This document shows, piece after piece, positions 9,910 through 20,176 of a stretch of DNA of 64,000 bases. The notes beneath the pieces were generated by a model. It did not search any database. It worked only from the letters and a program-made list of their open reading frames with translations, and had not been told where the DNA came from. Numbering within the stretch: position 1 is the first letter of the stretch; each line of letters begins with the position of its first letter. Both the position numbers and the translations under genes were made by a program. This stretch comes from Pedobacter segetis (GTDB taxonomy: Bacteria > Bacteroidota > Bacteroidia > Sphingobacteriales > Sphingobacteriaceae), in contig NZ_JAEHFY010000021.1 in the NCBI RefSeq assembly GCF_016623585.1, forward strand, positions 18,938-82,937. The letters are read 5' to 3'.

Positions 9910-12357
9910 ATGATTAAAAAAATTGCCCTCCTCGCTTTCCTTTTCTTTTTTGTCATTTGCTCATTCGCTTCAACTATTAAATTTAAACTGGCGAATGCTA
10001 ACTCAACAGCAAATTTTTATGTAGATAAAAATACAGATAAACTGATCAAATGGGCATTGAATGATTTGGCCGGAGACATCAAAGAAATCTCGGGCAAACA
10101 GGTTAAAATCACTTACGTGGATAAATACCAAAAAAACTATGAAGGCGTATTTATCGGCACTGTTGATGATGGATTGATGAAATCTATTTCTCCAGAATCT
10201 AAAACTGCTTTGAACGGCAAATGGGAAAGCTTCCAGATTAAACAAGAAAACAAAAATTTATTGGTTGCTGGCAGTGATATAAGAGGAACCGTTTACGCCA
10301 TTTTTAAAATAGCCGAAGAAATTGGCGTTTCGCCGTGGCAGTGGTGGGCTGATGTTAAACCCCTGAAGCAGAAAAAAATAGATTTGATTTTACCAGATGA
10401 AGGATGGCAGGAAAGCCCTTCGGTAAAGTTTAGGGGCATATTTTTAAACGATGAAGATTTTGGCTTACAACCCTGGGCCGCCAAAACCTTTGAACCCGAA
10501 GTTGGCGATATTGGCCCACGTACTTACGAAAAAATTTTTCAGCTGTTGCTTCGCTTAAAAGCAAACTGCATTTGGCCGGCCATGCACAAATCAACCCGTT
10601 CATTTTTTAATGTAAAGGGAAACCATGAGATGGCCGAGAAATACCATATTTATGTGGGAACTTCACATGCCGAACCCATGTTGCGAAACAATGTGGATGA
10701 GTGGGATGAAAAGAAAAATGGCGATTTCAACTATTTTACCAATAAAAACAAGGTGCAGCAGTATTGGAAACAACGGGTAGAAGAAGCTAAATCTGGCTAT
10801 TACATTTACACCATGGGCATGCGGGGCATCCATGATTCTGGTATGGAAGGCGGGAAAAACAATCAGGAAAAAACGGCAATGCTAGAGCAGATCATAAAAG
10901 ATCAGCGAACGTTGCTTAGCGATGTGCTTCATCAACCGGCCAATAAAATTCCACAGGTTTTTATCCCATATAAAGAAGTGCTTGATCTTTACAATAATGG
11001 GTTAGAAATACCGGATGACATTACTTTAATGTGGACGGATGATAATTATGGCTACATCAGACATTTAAGTGATGAGCAAGAACAAAAACGAAATGGCGGA
11101 AGCGGGATTTATTACCATTTGAGCTATTGGGGCCGTCCGCATGATTACCTTTGGCTTTCTACCACCCAACCCGGATTGATTTGGTACGAAATGAGCCGGG
11201 CTTACCAAAACGGCGCAAAAGATATCTGGATAGCCAATGTTGGCGATATTAAACCTGCCGAATACAACATCGAATTTTTTATGGATTTGGCCTGGAACAT
11301 CAACAGCATACAAAAAAACACCATAAATGCCCATCTTAAAAATTGGGCAAAACGCGAATTTGGAGAACAGCAGGCAAAAGAAACCGCCGAAGTGATGGAA
11401 GAATATTACCGTCTGGCCATGTTGCGCAAACCAGAATTTATGGGCTGGAGCCAAACGGAGCCCAACACCAAAACAAAAGCCAGTGAATTTACCCGCTATA
11501 ACCACAACGAACTGCAACGCCGCATAGATGCTTATCAGGCATTAAGCGAAAAAGTTGACGGAATTAAAGGACATTTAAACCCTGAAAAATCAGCTGCTTT
11601 TTTTGAGTTGGTTGAATATCCTGTTAAAGCATCGGCTATGATGAATTTTAAATTTCTGGAATATCAAAAGTACCTGCAAAGCAACAATAAAAATGATTTA
11701 GACAAAGCGAAAGAAGCTTATGAAGGCATTGTTTCGCTCACTGAAAAATATAATGGTTTAAATAATGGAAAGTGGAATAATATGATGCAGATGAACCCAC
11801 GTGGACTTTCTGCTTACGAAATGCCCGACTTTAAACTTACAGACAGTACAAAAACAAGCTCAGCTAATTTGAATGTAGAGCCTATTGCCATCCAGACCAA
11901 TCAGTTTTCTAAATCAACGGCAACGGGCATATTTAGCTGGAAAACAATTGAAGGTTTGGGCTACAGCGATAATACCGTAACATTATTCCCTTTCAAAAAC
12001 CATAAGTTTGATGATCAAAAACCTTATCTCGAATATCAGTTTGAAATAAAAAAAGCCGGTAAATATGAAATAGTCATACGCTGTTTACCTACCCATGCCA
12101 ACAATTTCGACTTTAAGATTGGTGTACAGGTAGATGAAAATCCGGTAAAAGATTTCACGATCAATACCCGGGGAAGAAGCGAGCAATGGAAAACAAATGT
12201 GCTCAGAAACTCGGCACAGGTAAACTATATCGCAAATTTTGAAAAGGCCGGCAAAAAAACCTTGAGAATTTATGTTAACCATACCGGTATTGTTTTAGAT
12301 CAGATCGCCATCCATCCAAAAGCTTACCCGGCTTATTATGAAATCCCTAAAAGTTAA
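9910..12357 (+). CDS. GH115 alpha-glucuronidase
   Basis: The 815-residue exported protein (signal peptide about 1-20) shows GH115 layout: an N-terminal alpha/beta domain (about 25-160), a catalytic barrel (about 165-470) with VKFRGIFLNDEDFGLQPW, LKANCIWPAMH and YHIYVGTSHAEPMLRNN, a helical domain (about 480-610), and a C-terminal beta-sandwich ending with a DQIAIHP segment. Known GH115 enzymes remove alpha-1,2-linked (4-O-methyl-)glucuronic acid from xylan or from the side chains of arabinogalactan. No xylanase lies nearby, while GH43 and GH2 genes do, which favours a galactan-type substrate (inference). It is last in the rightward operon and converges on the PA14 sulfatase. It is slightly shorter than many family members but looks complete. 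Confidence 0.92.
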   Translation: MIKKIALLAFLFFFVICSFASTIKFKLANANSTANFYVDKNTDKLIKWALNDLAGDIKEISGKQVKITYVDKYQKNYEGVFIGTVDDGLMKSISPESKTALNGKWESFQIKQENKNLLVAGSDIRGTVYAIFKIAEEIGVSPWQWWADVKPLKQKKIDLILPDEGWQESPSVKFRGIFLNDEDFGLQPWAAKTFEPEVGDIGPRTYEKIFQLLLRLKANCIWPAMHKSTRSFFNVKGNHEMAEKYHIYVGTSHAEPMLRNNVDEWDEKKNGDFNYFTNKNKVQQYWKQRVEEAKSGYYIYTMGMRGIHDSGMEGGKNNQEKTAMLEQIIKDQRTLLSDVLHQPANKIPQVFIPYKEVLDLYNNGLEIPDDITLMWTDDNYGYIRHLSDEQEQKRNGGSGIYYHLSYWGRPHDYLWLSTTQPGLIWYEMSRAYQNGAKDIWIANVGDIKPAEYNIEFFMDLAWNINSIQKNTINAHLKNWAKREFGEQQAKETAEVMEEYYRLAMLRKPEFMGWSQTEPNTKTKASEFTRYNHNELQRRIDAYQALSEKVDGIKGHLNPEKSAAFFELVEYPVKASAMMNFKFLEYQKYLQSNNKNDLDKAKEAYEGIVSLTEKYNGLNNGKWNNMMQMNPRGLSAYEMPDFKLTDSTKTSSANLNVEPIAIQTNQFSKSTATGIFSWKTIEGLGYSDNTVTLFPFKNHKFDDQKPYLEYQFEIKKAGKYEIVIRCLPTHANNFDFKIGVQVDENPVKDFTINTRGRSEQWKTNVLRNSAQVNYIANFEKAGKKTLRIYVNHTGIVLDQIAIHPKAYPAYYEIPKS

Positions 12358-12492
12358 ACAGTAAACCTATACCACAATTATCCGCCCCAATAATATCAAA
12401 TCAAAATTAATAGAAAAGAAAAGGTGATTTAGTCTTTAAAATCTGCATACGGTACAAATCCTACTATCACTATCCATAATCCTCAACTAACT

Positions 12493-14574
12493 CTAATGGT
12501 AAAAAACCGATGCGGGTATTGTCTCTTTTGCCATGCCTGGTTTACTCCATTCCAAACTGATTTCATGTTTTCCAGAACCGTTGCTTGTTGTGTATAACCT
12601 AACTCGATGTAAACCGGCACCAAGATTAATACTCCCACTTTTAACAGAATTTGGGAAGTAGGCAAAATCGGCATCTACTACTACGGCATTGTTTATTTTT
12701 AATATTGCCCCGGTATTTGCAGAGACGTAAAAGGTATATCTGCCTTCTGCAGGGATTTTAATGTAACCATCAAAATAAAGACTCCCGGCTTGTTTGTTTT
12801 CCATTACGGATACATCAGGAACTGCTGTAACGCCGGAAGCATCTGGTTTTACACCCAACATTTCTGGTACCCAAGGAAAATCGCCGTTATAAGCTTTCCA
12901 TAATAATCCTTTTTCTTTCGCAACTACCGCAAGTGAAGGCACCATTTCATCATCATAGGGCCTATTGGCGGTACTGTTTGGCATACGGGATTGTAGTGCA
13001 AGATCTTTAAATTTTTGTTGAAGAGCTGCCATTTCGGGATTTTTTGCCAGATTATTCCCTTCTTGTGGATCATTTACCACATCGTAAATCTCAAAATCAT
13101 CGCTTTGTTCTTTGATATCATACCTTACCCCAACAAAATTACCCAAACGTAATACCTGCATCTGGTTTCTTACCCGTGAGCGGTGTGCAGGTAAAAAATC
13201 CTTGAAATTTGGTGTTTTATCTTTCTGAAAATATTCTATATAAATATTGCTAGGTCGTTGGTCTCCCTTTTTTGTTAAAGATGGGACAAGAGATACTCCA
13301 TCAGTAATTGCAGGAATTGGCGAACCTGCCATATCTATAAAGGTAGGCATCCAATCATAAGAAATACTAGGGGTAGTGATATTATTGCCCGCCGGGATTT
13401 GCCCAGGCCACCTTGCAATAGTTGGCATACGTAAACCTCCCTCCCAACAATCACGCTTGATACCGTCAAAAGGACCAAAACTTTTAAAGAATGTTGGCTG
13501 TATATCCTGCTTTGGCAAGTAAGACTCTATGGAAGGGCCGTTATCCGAGGTAAATACCACCATAGTATTGTCATCGATTTTTAAATCCTTTAGCAATGCC
13601 AAAACATCACCTACTGCTTCATCAATACGGTGTACATCTGTGGCGTACCGCTTATAAACATTAGGCCAAGGTTTTTCTGGGGTTTCTTTATTGCCATCAT
13701 CATCGTAAGTTGCTTTGGCATAATCTGGGTATATCCATGAATCTATTTTACCAGATGCTGTGCTGATCATTTGACCGGGCTTGCCCGTCCATTGCATACC
13801 GCCATTTAAACCTTTACCACTTGGGTAAGGTTGTGTTGGTAATTCTAGAACCGCATGAGGGGTATCATAGGCCAAATACATGAAAAAAGGTTTGTTTTTA
13901 TCCTCGCCTCTCTCATGTTTTACTATCCAACGTTTTGCGGCTGCTGTCCATAAATCAGTAGTATAGCATTTATCCAAACCTGCCGTAATATCTATCCGGT
14001 TCTCATAAACTCTTTTTTTACCACGGTATAGGCCTTCTTTAGGATAATGTTCGTGGCCATCGCTATGACGAATATATCCCATATAGTAATCGAAACCACG
14101 GTTTAAGGGATGGGCAGACCAGTTTGGTTCATCATCTGCAATTCCTTGTAAGCCCCATTTTCCTATGGCCGCAGTGGTATAACCGCTTTTCTTTAATGCT
14201 ACCGCCATGTTTAAGTTGTTCTCTAAAGCTTTATCAAACTGGTTATCCCTAACGTTCACTTCGCCCTGGCTTCTTCCCGAAATAATAGATGCTCTGGAAG
14301 GGGCACAAACAGGAGCAGCAGCATAACTTTGAGAAAGCAAAGCTCCCTGCCCGGCCATTTTATCGAGGTTTGGTGTAAACTGCCTGGGAATACCCGATTT
14401 AAGATCAAGAGCAAGCTGGTTTTGGTAAAAAACACCCAAATCGCCATAACCTAAATCATCCGTAAGGATAAAAATAATATTGGGTTTTTGTGTTGCTTTT
14501 GAGGTTTTGGTAGTTTGTGCGTTTGCTATTACTGTAGAGGCGAGCAATAAAATTAAAGGAGCTGTTTTAAACAT
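12493..14574 (-). CDS. Sulfatase with C-terminal PA14 domain
   Basis: The 693-residue protein has a signal peptide ending NAQ (about 20) and a sulfatase domain with TDDLGYGD (Asp39-Asp40), CAPSRASIISG (formylglycine Cys90), GKWGLQG, TSDNGPS and FEIYDVVNDP. After it, about residues 590-693 form a PA14-like beta module: SLYFDGYIKIPAEGRYTF, then KINNAVVVDADF and GLHRVRLY. PA14 modules bind carbohydrate in several enzymes, so this one could hold the sulfatase on polymer rather than on small oligosaccharides (inference). The gene lies just past the strong terminator that closes the sus operon and converges on GH115. No separate promoter is visible in the 86 bases upstream. Confidence 0.92.
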   Translation of the reverse strand: MFKTAPLILLLASTVIANAQTTKTSKATQKPNIIFILTDDLGYGDLGVFYQNQLALDLKSGIPRQFTPNLDKMAGQGALLSQSYAAAPVCAPSRASIISGRSQGEVNVRDNQFDKALENNLNMAVALKKSGYTTAAIGKWGLQGIADDEPNWSAHPLNRGFDYYMGYIRHSDGHEHYPKEGLYRGKKRVYENRIDITAGLDKCYTTDLWTAAAKRWIVKHERGEDKNKPFFMYLAYDTPHAVLELPTQPYPSGKGLNGGMQWTGKPGQMISTASGKIDSWIYPDYAKATYDDDGNKETPEKPWPNVYKRYATDVHRIDEAVGDVLALLKDLKIDDNTMVVFTSDNGPSIESYLPKQDIQPTFFKSFGPFDGIKRDCWEGGLRMPTIARWPGQIPAGNNITTPSISYDWMPTFIDMAGSPIPAITDGVSLVPSLTKKGDQRPSNIYIEYFQKDKTPNFKDFLPAHRSRVRNQMQVLRLGNFVGVRYDIKEQSDDFEIYDVVNDPQEGNNLAKNPEMAALQQKFKDLALQSRMPNSTANRPYDDEMVPSLAVVAKEKGLLWKAYNGDFPWVPEMLGVKPDASGVTAVPDVSVMENKQAGSLYFDGYIKIPAEGRYTFYVSANTGAILKINNAVVVDADFAYFPNSVKSGSINLGAGLHRVRLYTTSNGSGKHEISLEWSKPGMAKETIPASVFYH

Positions 14575-14595
14575 TTTTGTAGAGATTATGATATT

Positions 14596-14640
14596 AAAAA
14601 AAAGATGCGGTGCCGGCTTTTGGCCAGCAACACATCTTTT
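14596..14640 (-). terminator. Intrinsic terminator ending the sus operon
   Basis: On the minus strand an 8-base outer stem (14633-14640 with 14600-14607) and a GC-rich inner stem (TGCTGGC with GCCGGCA, loop CAAAA) are followed by a run of eight T. It lies directly after the stop of the DUF1735 lipoprotein, so it should end the susC1-susD2-DUF1735 transcript and reduce read-through into the PA14 sulfatase. Confidence 0.85.
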
Positions 14641-14660
14641 AAAATTTTGCCAACCGTAAT

Positions 14661-15569
14661 TTAGTAAATTTGGTTAACGCCGTCTATAACTCTGTTTCTA
14701 AATTGAAGTATATCAGAAGCTTTATAGTTTATCCCATTATCGGTAAATGAGTAATTAAGTTTAATTTCATGTTTTGCTGGGTCAAAAGATGAACCGCCAT
14801 TATCCGTAACAGAAACAGAACCCGCAACAGACTGTATGGTAATTGTATTATCATCTGCAATGGTAATTTGCATCTTATGGTTAGCGTCCCTAAACTGGGC
14901 TTCTCCGTTAACTATTAATGTTTTGGGCGAGTTTGTAGAGAGCGCAATCGCATCATTTATAGCACCAGAATAGTTAATGGTTTCTGAATTAGCACCTGTG
15001 GTTTTAACAAAACTTCCCTTTTGGAAATAATTGCCCACAAGGCGGTTGGTATAGCCAAAACTAATCACGGTTGATTTTAAATTTGACAAAATAGAATCGG
15101 CACCTATCACGTTGGTAAGTTTAAACCCTAAGGCATACTTTCTGCTAAAAGATAGAGGATCTGAAAGGAACTTGGTAGAATCGGGCTTAACATATACAAA
15201 ACCCTGTACATTTCCTGCAGGTATAACAATCCTATTATTTGCAGGGTTTCCTTGGGCATCTACCAATTGGTAATAGTTTGCAGGCAATGGGCTAAACGCT
15301 CCTCCGCTCAATAGCGCATCGTCTAATGAGAATTCTACCACAACGTTTTCCTTGTTGGTTAGGCGGCCGCCAAGCACCACACCCACACCTATCTTCATGC
15401 CCTCGCCAACTATAAAAGTTCTATCTATCTGTGGCTTTGGTAGATATACTGAGGTGTAAGTAAACTGGTTGTCTAAAAAATCGTTATAAGCACAAGATGA
15501 AAAGGTTATCCCGATAATAGTGGCAAACAACAACATGATCGCTGCGGCCTTTGATTTATTTTTAGTCAT
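14661..15569 (-). CDS. DUF1735-type surface lipoprotein, SusE/F-like glycan-binding protein
   Basis: I choose ATG 15569, which gives a clean lipoprotein signal (charged MTKNKSK, hydrophobic core, lipobox FSSC with Cys26). A start at 15596 would overlap the susD stop by 7 bases and add nine residues before the signal. The mature part begins with FLDNQFTYTSVYLPKPQ and a DUF1735 (BT_3987-like) beta domain, with VEFSLDDALL, PANYYQL and IPAG motifs (about 40-160). A second beta-sandwich follows. Such proteins sit last in susCD operons and are thought to bind glycan at the cell surface. The ligand is unknown. Confidence 0.8.
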   Translation of the reverse strand: MTKNKSKAAAIMLLFATIIGITFSSCAYNDFLDNQFTYTSVYLPKPQIDRTFIVGEGMKIGVGVVLGGRLTNKENVVVEFSLDDALLSGGAFSPLPANYYQLVDAQGNPANNRIVIPAGNVQGFVYVKPDSTKFLSDPLSFSRKYALGFKLTNVIGADSILSNLKSTVISFGYTNRLVGNYFQKGSFVKTTGANSETINYSGAINDAIALSTNSPKTLIVNGEAQFRDANHKMQITIADDNTITIQSVAGSVSVTDNGGSSFDPAKHEIKLNYSFTDNGINYKASDILQFRNRVIDGVNQIY

Positions 15570-15589
15570 GATATATATTCTTTTTTGTG

Positions 15590-17317
15590 CTACCATCCTT
15601 TATTTTGTTTTAAATTGCTATTTAACAGTAATTCGCTATATGGTAAAGGCAAATAACTGTTTTTGGCTTCGTAAGCCCGTTTTTCAACTACTATATTTTG
15701 ATAAGTAAGCGAGTTATTTGGGTTTTTGATTATCTTAACTCCATTTACGTTTTCGGTATTGGTAATATTGTTCCATCTTCTCAAATCGTGAAACCTTTCT
15801 CCAGAGAAACAGAGTTCTAACCGCCTTTCGTTTTTTACCAAAGTTCTAAAATCAGACTGGTTTGAGGCCATTGTGGTTAGGTAAGGATCAACAGTAAAAC
15901 CCGCCCTGATTCTGATTTTTGCCAACGCATCTTTGGCAGAAAAACTAAAGCCCGCAGGTACAACGCTTGGCTGCCCGTAAGCTTCATTTAACGTTTCTGC
16001 ATATATCAGATACATATCGGCAAGACCTAATTGTACATAAACTTTAGGCAGGTTGGTGGTAGCATTGATAGCTGCCGGATCGAAATTTAGATTATTCAAA
16101 AACTTTTTAAGATAATAGCCTGTTCTAGTGCCTTCGTCTGGTATAAAGCCTCCAAAATTATCTAAGCCACCTTGATATATCTGTAAAGGTTTGTACGAGG
16201 TACAAGTTGGCCCATCATAACAGGCATCACCGTTATAAAAAATAAAACGATAAAACCTTTTATCCCTTGAATTATAAGGGGTTGCAGCGTTATAGTTGCT
16301 TTGCGCTAGGCTGATTGGATAACCATTGGCGGCTGGAAAAGCCTCTACCAGGTTTTCTGATGGGTTTACTTCTCCCTGCCCGTAAAGCGTTGGTGGATAT
16401 AGCCTCTTCTCTAAAGAATTATTTTGTCTGCCATTGCGCAATCTCCAAATTTGATCGGGGTTGTTCTCATTTGTATAATCATAAGGTTGCAGGTTTTTTA
16501 AGCCCCCATTCTTATCTATAACTTGTTTAACCAATGCTGCTGCGGTTTTCCATTTGTTTAGATCATTAGTTGGGTTAAAAGCTGGGCTGGCTGCATAAAG
16601 GGCCACCTTAGCTTTAAGTGCATAAGCCGCCAAACCACTTGCTCTGCCGGTTTCGGCCGAGCTGTATCCAGGGTTGCTGGCACCCGCCCCAGAATAAACA
16701 AGCGGCAGGTTTGTAATGGCCACATCTAGATCAGACATTATTTGCTCCACGCATTCATCGTAGGTATTTCTTGGCAATTTTGCATAAGCATCGTTTTCTA
16801 AAATACCATTTACTATGGGAAAGCCCAACATTTCGCCAGTAGCGGACGGGCCACCGTATATTTGCAGTAATCTCCACTCGGCCCAAGCCTTTAAAAAGAA
16901 AGCTTCACCGTAATACCTAGCTATTGTTCTTGCATTTTCCAATGAATCTGCCGGATTTTCTAAATATGGCAAGTTTTTATCGTGAACAAGCTGTATGTAC
17001 TGATAAACCTGACGAATGTTGTTATATGATTGTTGCCAAACATACTCAAATGGATTACTGGTTGGCCCCCAATAGCCACTAGCCAATGCCGAAACATCAG
17101 AACTTGAAACACCGTTATCCGTAAGGTACTCTGAAGAAAAATCCCTGAAATAATCAAAAGAATAACTTGTGTAAATATCATTTATGATACCTCTTGAACG
17201 TTGATCATAACTGGTTACATCCTTTTCGCGGACGTATTGAATTTGGTCGTCTAAAAAATCGCTACAGCCAGCTAATGCAAAAAGACCGGCAAGCAATAAT
17301 ATATAAGTTAATTTCAT
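15590..17317 (-). CDS. susD: SusD/RagB-family surface glycan-binding lipoprotein (pair 2)
   Basis: The 575-residue lipoprotein has lipobox LAGC (Cys18) followed by SDFLDD. It shows the SusD tetratricopeptide-like layout: EAFFLKAWAEWRLLQIYGG, then AALYAASPAFNP-type helices, and the C-terminal NERRLELCFSGERFHDLRRWN and KNSYLPLPYSELLLN motifs. SusD proteins cap the SusC channel and bind oligosaccharide. It starts 25 bases after the short SusC-like gene and is followed by the DUF1735 lipoprotein, so the three form a unit. Its sequence differs clearly from the first SusD at 20236, suggesting a different ligand or chain length (inference). Confidence 0.93.
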   Translation of the reverse strand: MKLTYILLLAGLFALAGCSDFLDDQIQYVREKDVTSYDQRSRGIINDIYTSYSFDYFRDFSSEYLTDNGVSSSDVSALASGYWGPTSNPFEYVWQQSYNNIRQVYQYIQLVHDKNLPYLENPADSLENARTIARYYGEAFFLKAWAEWRLLQIYGGPSATGEMLGFPIVNGILENDAYAKLPRNTYDECVEQIMSDLDVAITNLPLVYSGAGASNPGYSSAETGRASGLAAYALKAKVALYAASPAFNPTNDLNKWKTAAALVKQVIDKNGGLKNLQPYDYTNENNPDQIWRLRNGRQNNSLEKRLYPPTLYGQGEVNPSENLVEAFPAANGYPISLAQSNYNAATPYNSRDKRFYRFIFYNGDACYDGPTCTSYKPLQIYQGGLDNFGGFIPDEGTRTGYYLKKFLNNLNFDPAAINATTNLPKVYVQLGLADMYLIYAETLNEAYGQPSVVPAGFSFSAKDALAKIRIRAGFTVDPYLTTMASNQSDFRTLVKNERRLELCFSGERFHDLRRWNNITNTENVNGVKIIKNPNNSLTYQNIVVEKRAYEAKNSYLPLPYSELLLNSNLKQNKGW

Positions 17318-17342
17318 CTGTTTATATTTAATGTTAACTATT

Positions 17343-20126
17343 TTAAAAACTTAGTGAAGCACCTAATGTATATGTCCTCATCATTGGATATTCTGAAACC
17401 CCGGCGTTTAAATCTTCTGGGTCAAGGTCTTTCATTTTGCTAAAAAGAGCAATATTACTTCCCCTTACAAAAAACTTAACGCTATTTAAAGGCCCTTTAG
17501 CTATTACTTTATCAGAAAGGGTATAGCCTAATTCTAACAATGAGATTCTAAAATAGTCGCCTTTTATAAGCCAATAATCTGAGTTTATGTAATTATTATT
17601 GCTTTTTAATACCGCTAACCTTGGGTTGGCGTTGCCATTTGACAAGTTTTGGTTTACGGTGGCAAAATAACTTCCTAAGCCAAAGTTTTGATAATAGTTT
17701 CTGTTGAGGTTAATGTCATAGCCTGCCAAACCATTACCCACCACATCTATATTAAAGTTTTTAAAATTTGCACCGATGTTTATCCCATAATTAAAACGAG
17801 GGGTGTTGTTACCAATGGCTTTCTGATCCCTAGAATCAATCTTATTATCACCGTTTAGATCTTTGTATTTGATATCGCCTATTTGTACCGCACCAAATTG
17901 AGGTAAGGCGCTCCCAATATTTTGTGCGGTAAAAAGACCATCACTTACGTAACCAATGATATTATCTTCTGGTTGGCCCTGTTGTAACCTGTATTGATCT
18001 GGGTAAGGGAGTTCTGCTATCCTCTCGCCAGTAATTTTATTATAGCCGGCATTTACACCAACATAATATTTAAACTCGTTTTTGTTATTGTTGTAGCTGA
18101 TATTTGCGTTAAACCCCTTATTTCTTCTGTTGGTAAAGTTTAGATAAGGCAGGTAAACATTGTTACCCAAAGCAGCGGCGTAAAGCTCGCTTGCCTGCGC
18201 AATTTGCCCTTTAATGGCAATATCGAAATAATTAATGTTTAAGTTAAAACTGTTAAACATACGAAGCTCTGCACCGGCATAAAATTGGTTATAGGTAATC
18301 CAGTTGATTCCTAAATTAGCGGTTTGGCTAAGGCTATAGGCAGAATTAGCGGGTGAGCTTCCACCTATCCCATAATAAATGGTATTACCTCCTGTCCACT
18401 GGTTAAGGTAAAGAAAATTACTGGTAGCGTATTCTGTACCTATTACACCATAAGAAGTCCTAAATTTAAGAAAGTTTATGCTACTGTTGTTTTTAAGGAA
18501 ATCTTCGTTTGATACAACCCAGGCAAGCCCGCCGGTAGGGAAAAACCTAGTGCGGTTAGCACCTATAAACTTAGAGCTACTACTTGAGTTTACATTACCG
18601 AAAACGATATATTTTCTTTTGAGCGCATAAGATCCGTTTAAATTAAAAGTAAGCTGCCTTACATCGGGCTGGCCCGAGGCTTTGGTTGGCTGAAAGTATA
18701 ATAAATGGTTAAGGTTAAGGTTTAAGTCGCCTTGGCCGATGGTTTTAACGTAGCTAACATTCCCTCCGTAAACAAAATTACGCTGTATGCCAGAACTTGA
18801 CCTAGAAACATTTAACTGTCTAATGGCGGTGTTATATGTCCTCAACGTAAGTGAGTCATTTCCGTTTACATCTGGTACATAGTTAATCGTATAAGTAGCC
18901 GGTGTATTATCAGCCAATAAGGTTTGGGAATTGAAGGTCCTCAGCATGGCATAGGTAGTGTATTTTAAACCTTTTACATAGTCTTTAAAATCAAAATCAA
19001 CACCAAAATCAAAGATCATACGGGCATCATAATCTGTATGTTTTCCACCTCCTTTAAGCTCTGAAAGTAGGTTATTATTATATTGATTGCTCACAACATA
19101 AGCGGTGTCTCCTACTTGTAATGGAAACGCGTTAGCTGGCGTAGTAGAAATCCAGTTGAACATTGTATTGGGCGCTAAAACAGCTCGATCGTTTTGTCCA
19201 AATTTTCCATAAACACTTGCATGGGCTTCGATCAAATCGTTCATACGTGTCCTTATTTTTGTTCTGAAGGTTAGGTCATGCCCATTTATTTGTTTACCGA
19301 TTTTCTCTAGCCCTTGCCAATCAGAGTATCCTAAAAAAGCACCGTATTTCACATTATCCTTGCCTCCATAAACATTAAGGGAAGCAAAATTTGAGGGCGA
19401 GGACTGTTTTAGAAACATATCCTGGTAATTTACGTTCGGGTATCTGATAGGATCAGATCCATCGCGATAAGCTTGTATAGCCGTTGGAGAATAAATATCC
19501 CCGAAACCATCGTTATTGCTTGCCTGATTAATCGCAGTAGCGTAATCTGCCGCAGATAAAAGTTGTGGTAAACGAGTTCTTATGTTTAAGCCTCTTTGAT
19601 AATTGGCCTCTACAATTGGTTTGGATGCGTTTTCTCCTTTAGTAACTACGTAAATAAGCCCGTTATCTCCTAAAATGCCCAGCATAGAGTTGAAGGTGGC
19701 ATCATTTAAAACATACACTTCTTCTACTTCTCTTAAATCTACCTCAAGGCCACGTGGCTCCCCATCAATTAACACATAAGGTGTACCACCGTTTAGGGTA
19801 AAGGTATAACCTCCATCTTCGCCCGGTGTATTGTTTCCTCTGGTTACCTTCAAACCCGGTACCCGGCCCCTTAATGCTTCGGCTAAGCTGTTCCCTGGGG
19901 TTTTTCTAAGTTCGTTACCAGAAACCTTAAAAACTGCGCCAGTAGATTGGCTTAAATTAAAAACCCCAAAGGGTGTGGATAAAATTTCGTCTGAATTTTT
20001 ATTTGCCGTGGTATCGGTCTTTATGTTATTACCCATTGGAACAGTTTGGGCAGATACAGATCCGACAAGTATTATATTAAGTAAACAGAAGAGATAAATT
20101 TTTATATCTGTAATGGTTTGTTTCAT
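17343..20126 (-). CDS. susC: SusC/RagA-family TonB-dependent transporter lacking the N-terminal carboxypeptidase-like domain (pair 2)
   Basis: The 927-residue protein has a signal peptide ending SAQ (about 27), then about 40 linker residues and directly the plug domain (NSLAEALRGRVPGLKVTRGNN, about 78-98; VLIDGEPRG). It lacks the Ig-like CarboxypepD_reg domain and the usual VVVGYGTQ box seen in the partner at 22167. A 22-strand barrel follows, ending in GASLSF. It should import oligosaccharides with the SusD at 15590. The gap to susD of pair 1 is 109 bases and contains a terminator-like hairpin, so this pair may be expressed at a lower level. The start at 20126 fits the signal peptide; the leader carries a TTTAACCAATTAAAC motif. 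Confidence 0.92.
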   Translation of the reverse strand: MKQTITDIKIYLFCLLNIILVGSVSAQTVPMGNNIKTDTTANKNSDEILSTPFGVFNLSQSTGAVFKVSGNELRKTPGNSLAEALRGRVPGLKVTRGNNTPGEDGGYTFTLNGGTPYVLIDGEPRGLEVDLREVEEVYVLNDATFNSMLGILGDNGLIYVVTKGENASKPIVEANYQRGLNIRTRLPQLLSAADYATAINQASNNDGFGDIYSPTAIQAYRDGSDPIRYPNVNYQDMFLKQSSPSNFASLNVYGGKDNVKYGAFLGYSDWQGLEKIGKQINGHDLTFRTKIRTRMNDLIEAHASVYGKFGQNDRAVLAPNTMFNWISTTPANAFPLQVGDTAYVVSNQYNNNLLSELKGGGKHTDYDARMIFDFGVDFDFKDYVKGLKYTTYAMLRTFNSQTLLADNTPATYTINYVPDVNGNDSLTLRTYNTAIRQLNVSRSSSGIQRNFVYGGNVSYVKTIGQGDLNLNLNHLLYFQPTKASGQPDVRQLTFNLNGSYALKRKYIVFGNVNSSSSSKFIGANRTRFFPTGGLAWVVSNEDFLKNNSSINFLKFRTSYGVIGTEYATSNFLYLNQWTGGNTIYYGIGGSSPANSAYSLSQTANLGINWITYNQFYAGAELRMFNSFNLNINYFDIAIKGQIAQASELYAAALGNNVYLPYLNFTNRRNKGFNANISYNNNKNEFKYYVGVNAGYNKITGERIAELPYPDQYRLQQGQPEDNIIGYVSDGLFTAQNIGSALPQFGAVQIGDIKYKDLNGDNKIDSRDQKAIGNNTPRFNYGINIGANFKNFNIDVVGNGLAGYDINLNRNYYQNFGLGSYFATVNQNLSNGNANPRLAVLKSNNNYINSDYWLIKGDYFRISLLELGYTLSDKVIAKGPLNSVKFFVRGSNIALFSKMKDLDPEDLNAGVSEYPMMRTYTLGASLSF

Positions 20127-20176
20127 CTGTATAATTTTATTTGTTTAATTGGTTAAACTGTAAATAGATAAGCATT

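Noticed and set aside
6837..12357. Rightward GH/sulfatase/GH115 block as a recent transfer because it looks richer in G+C
   Set aside because: Hand counts of a few lines gave about 43-45 percent there, but parts of the sus operon reach similar values, so the contrast is not reliable.
15569..15596. Start of the DUF1735 lipoprotein at 15596
   Set aside because: It would place nine extra residues before the lipoprotein signal and overlap the susD stop; the ATG at 15569 gives a normal signal.
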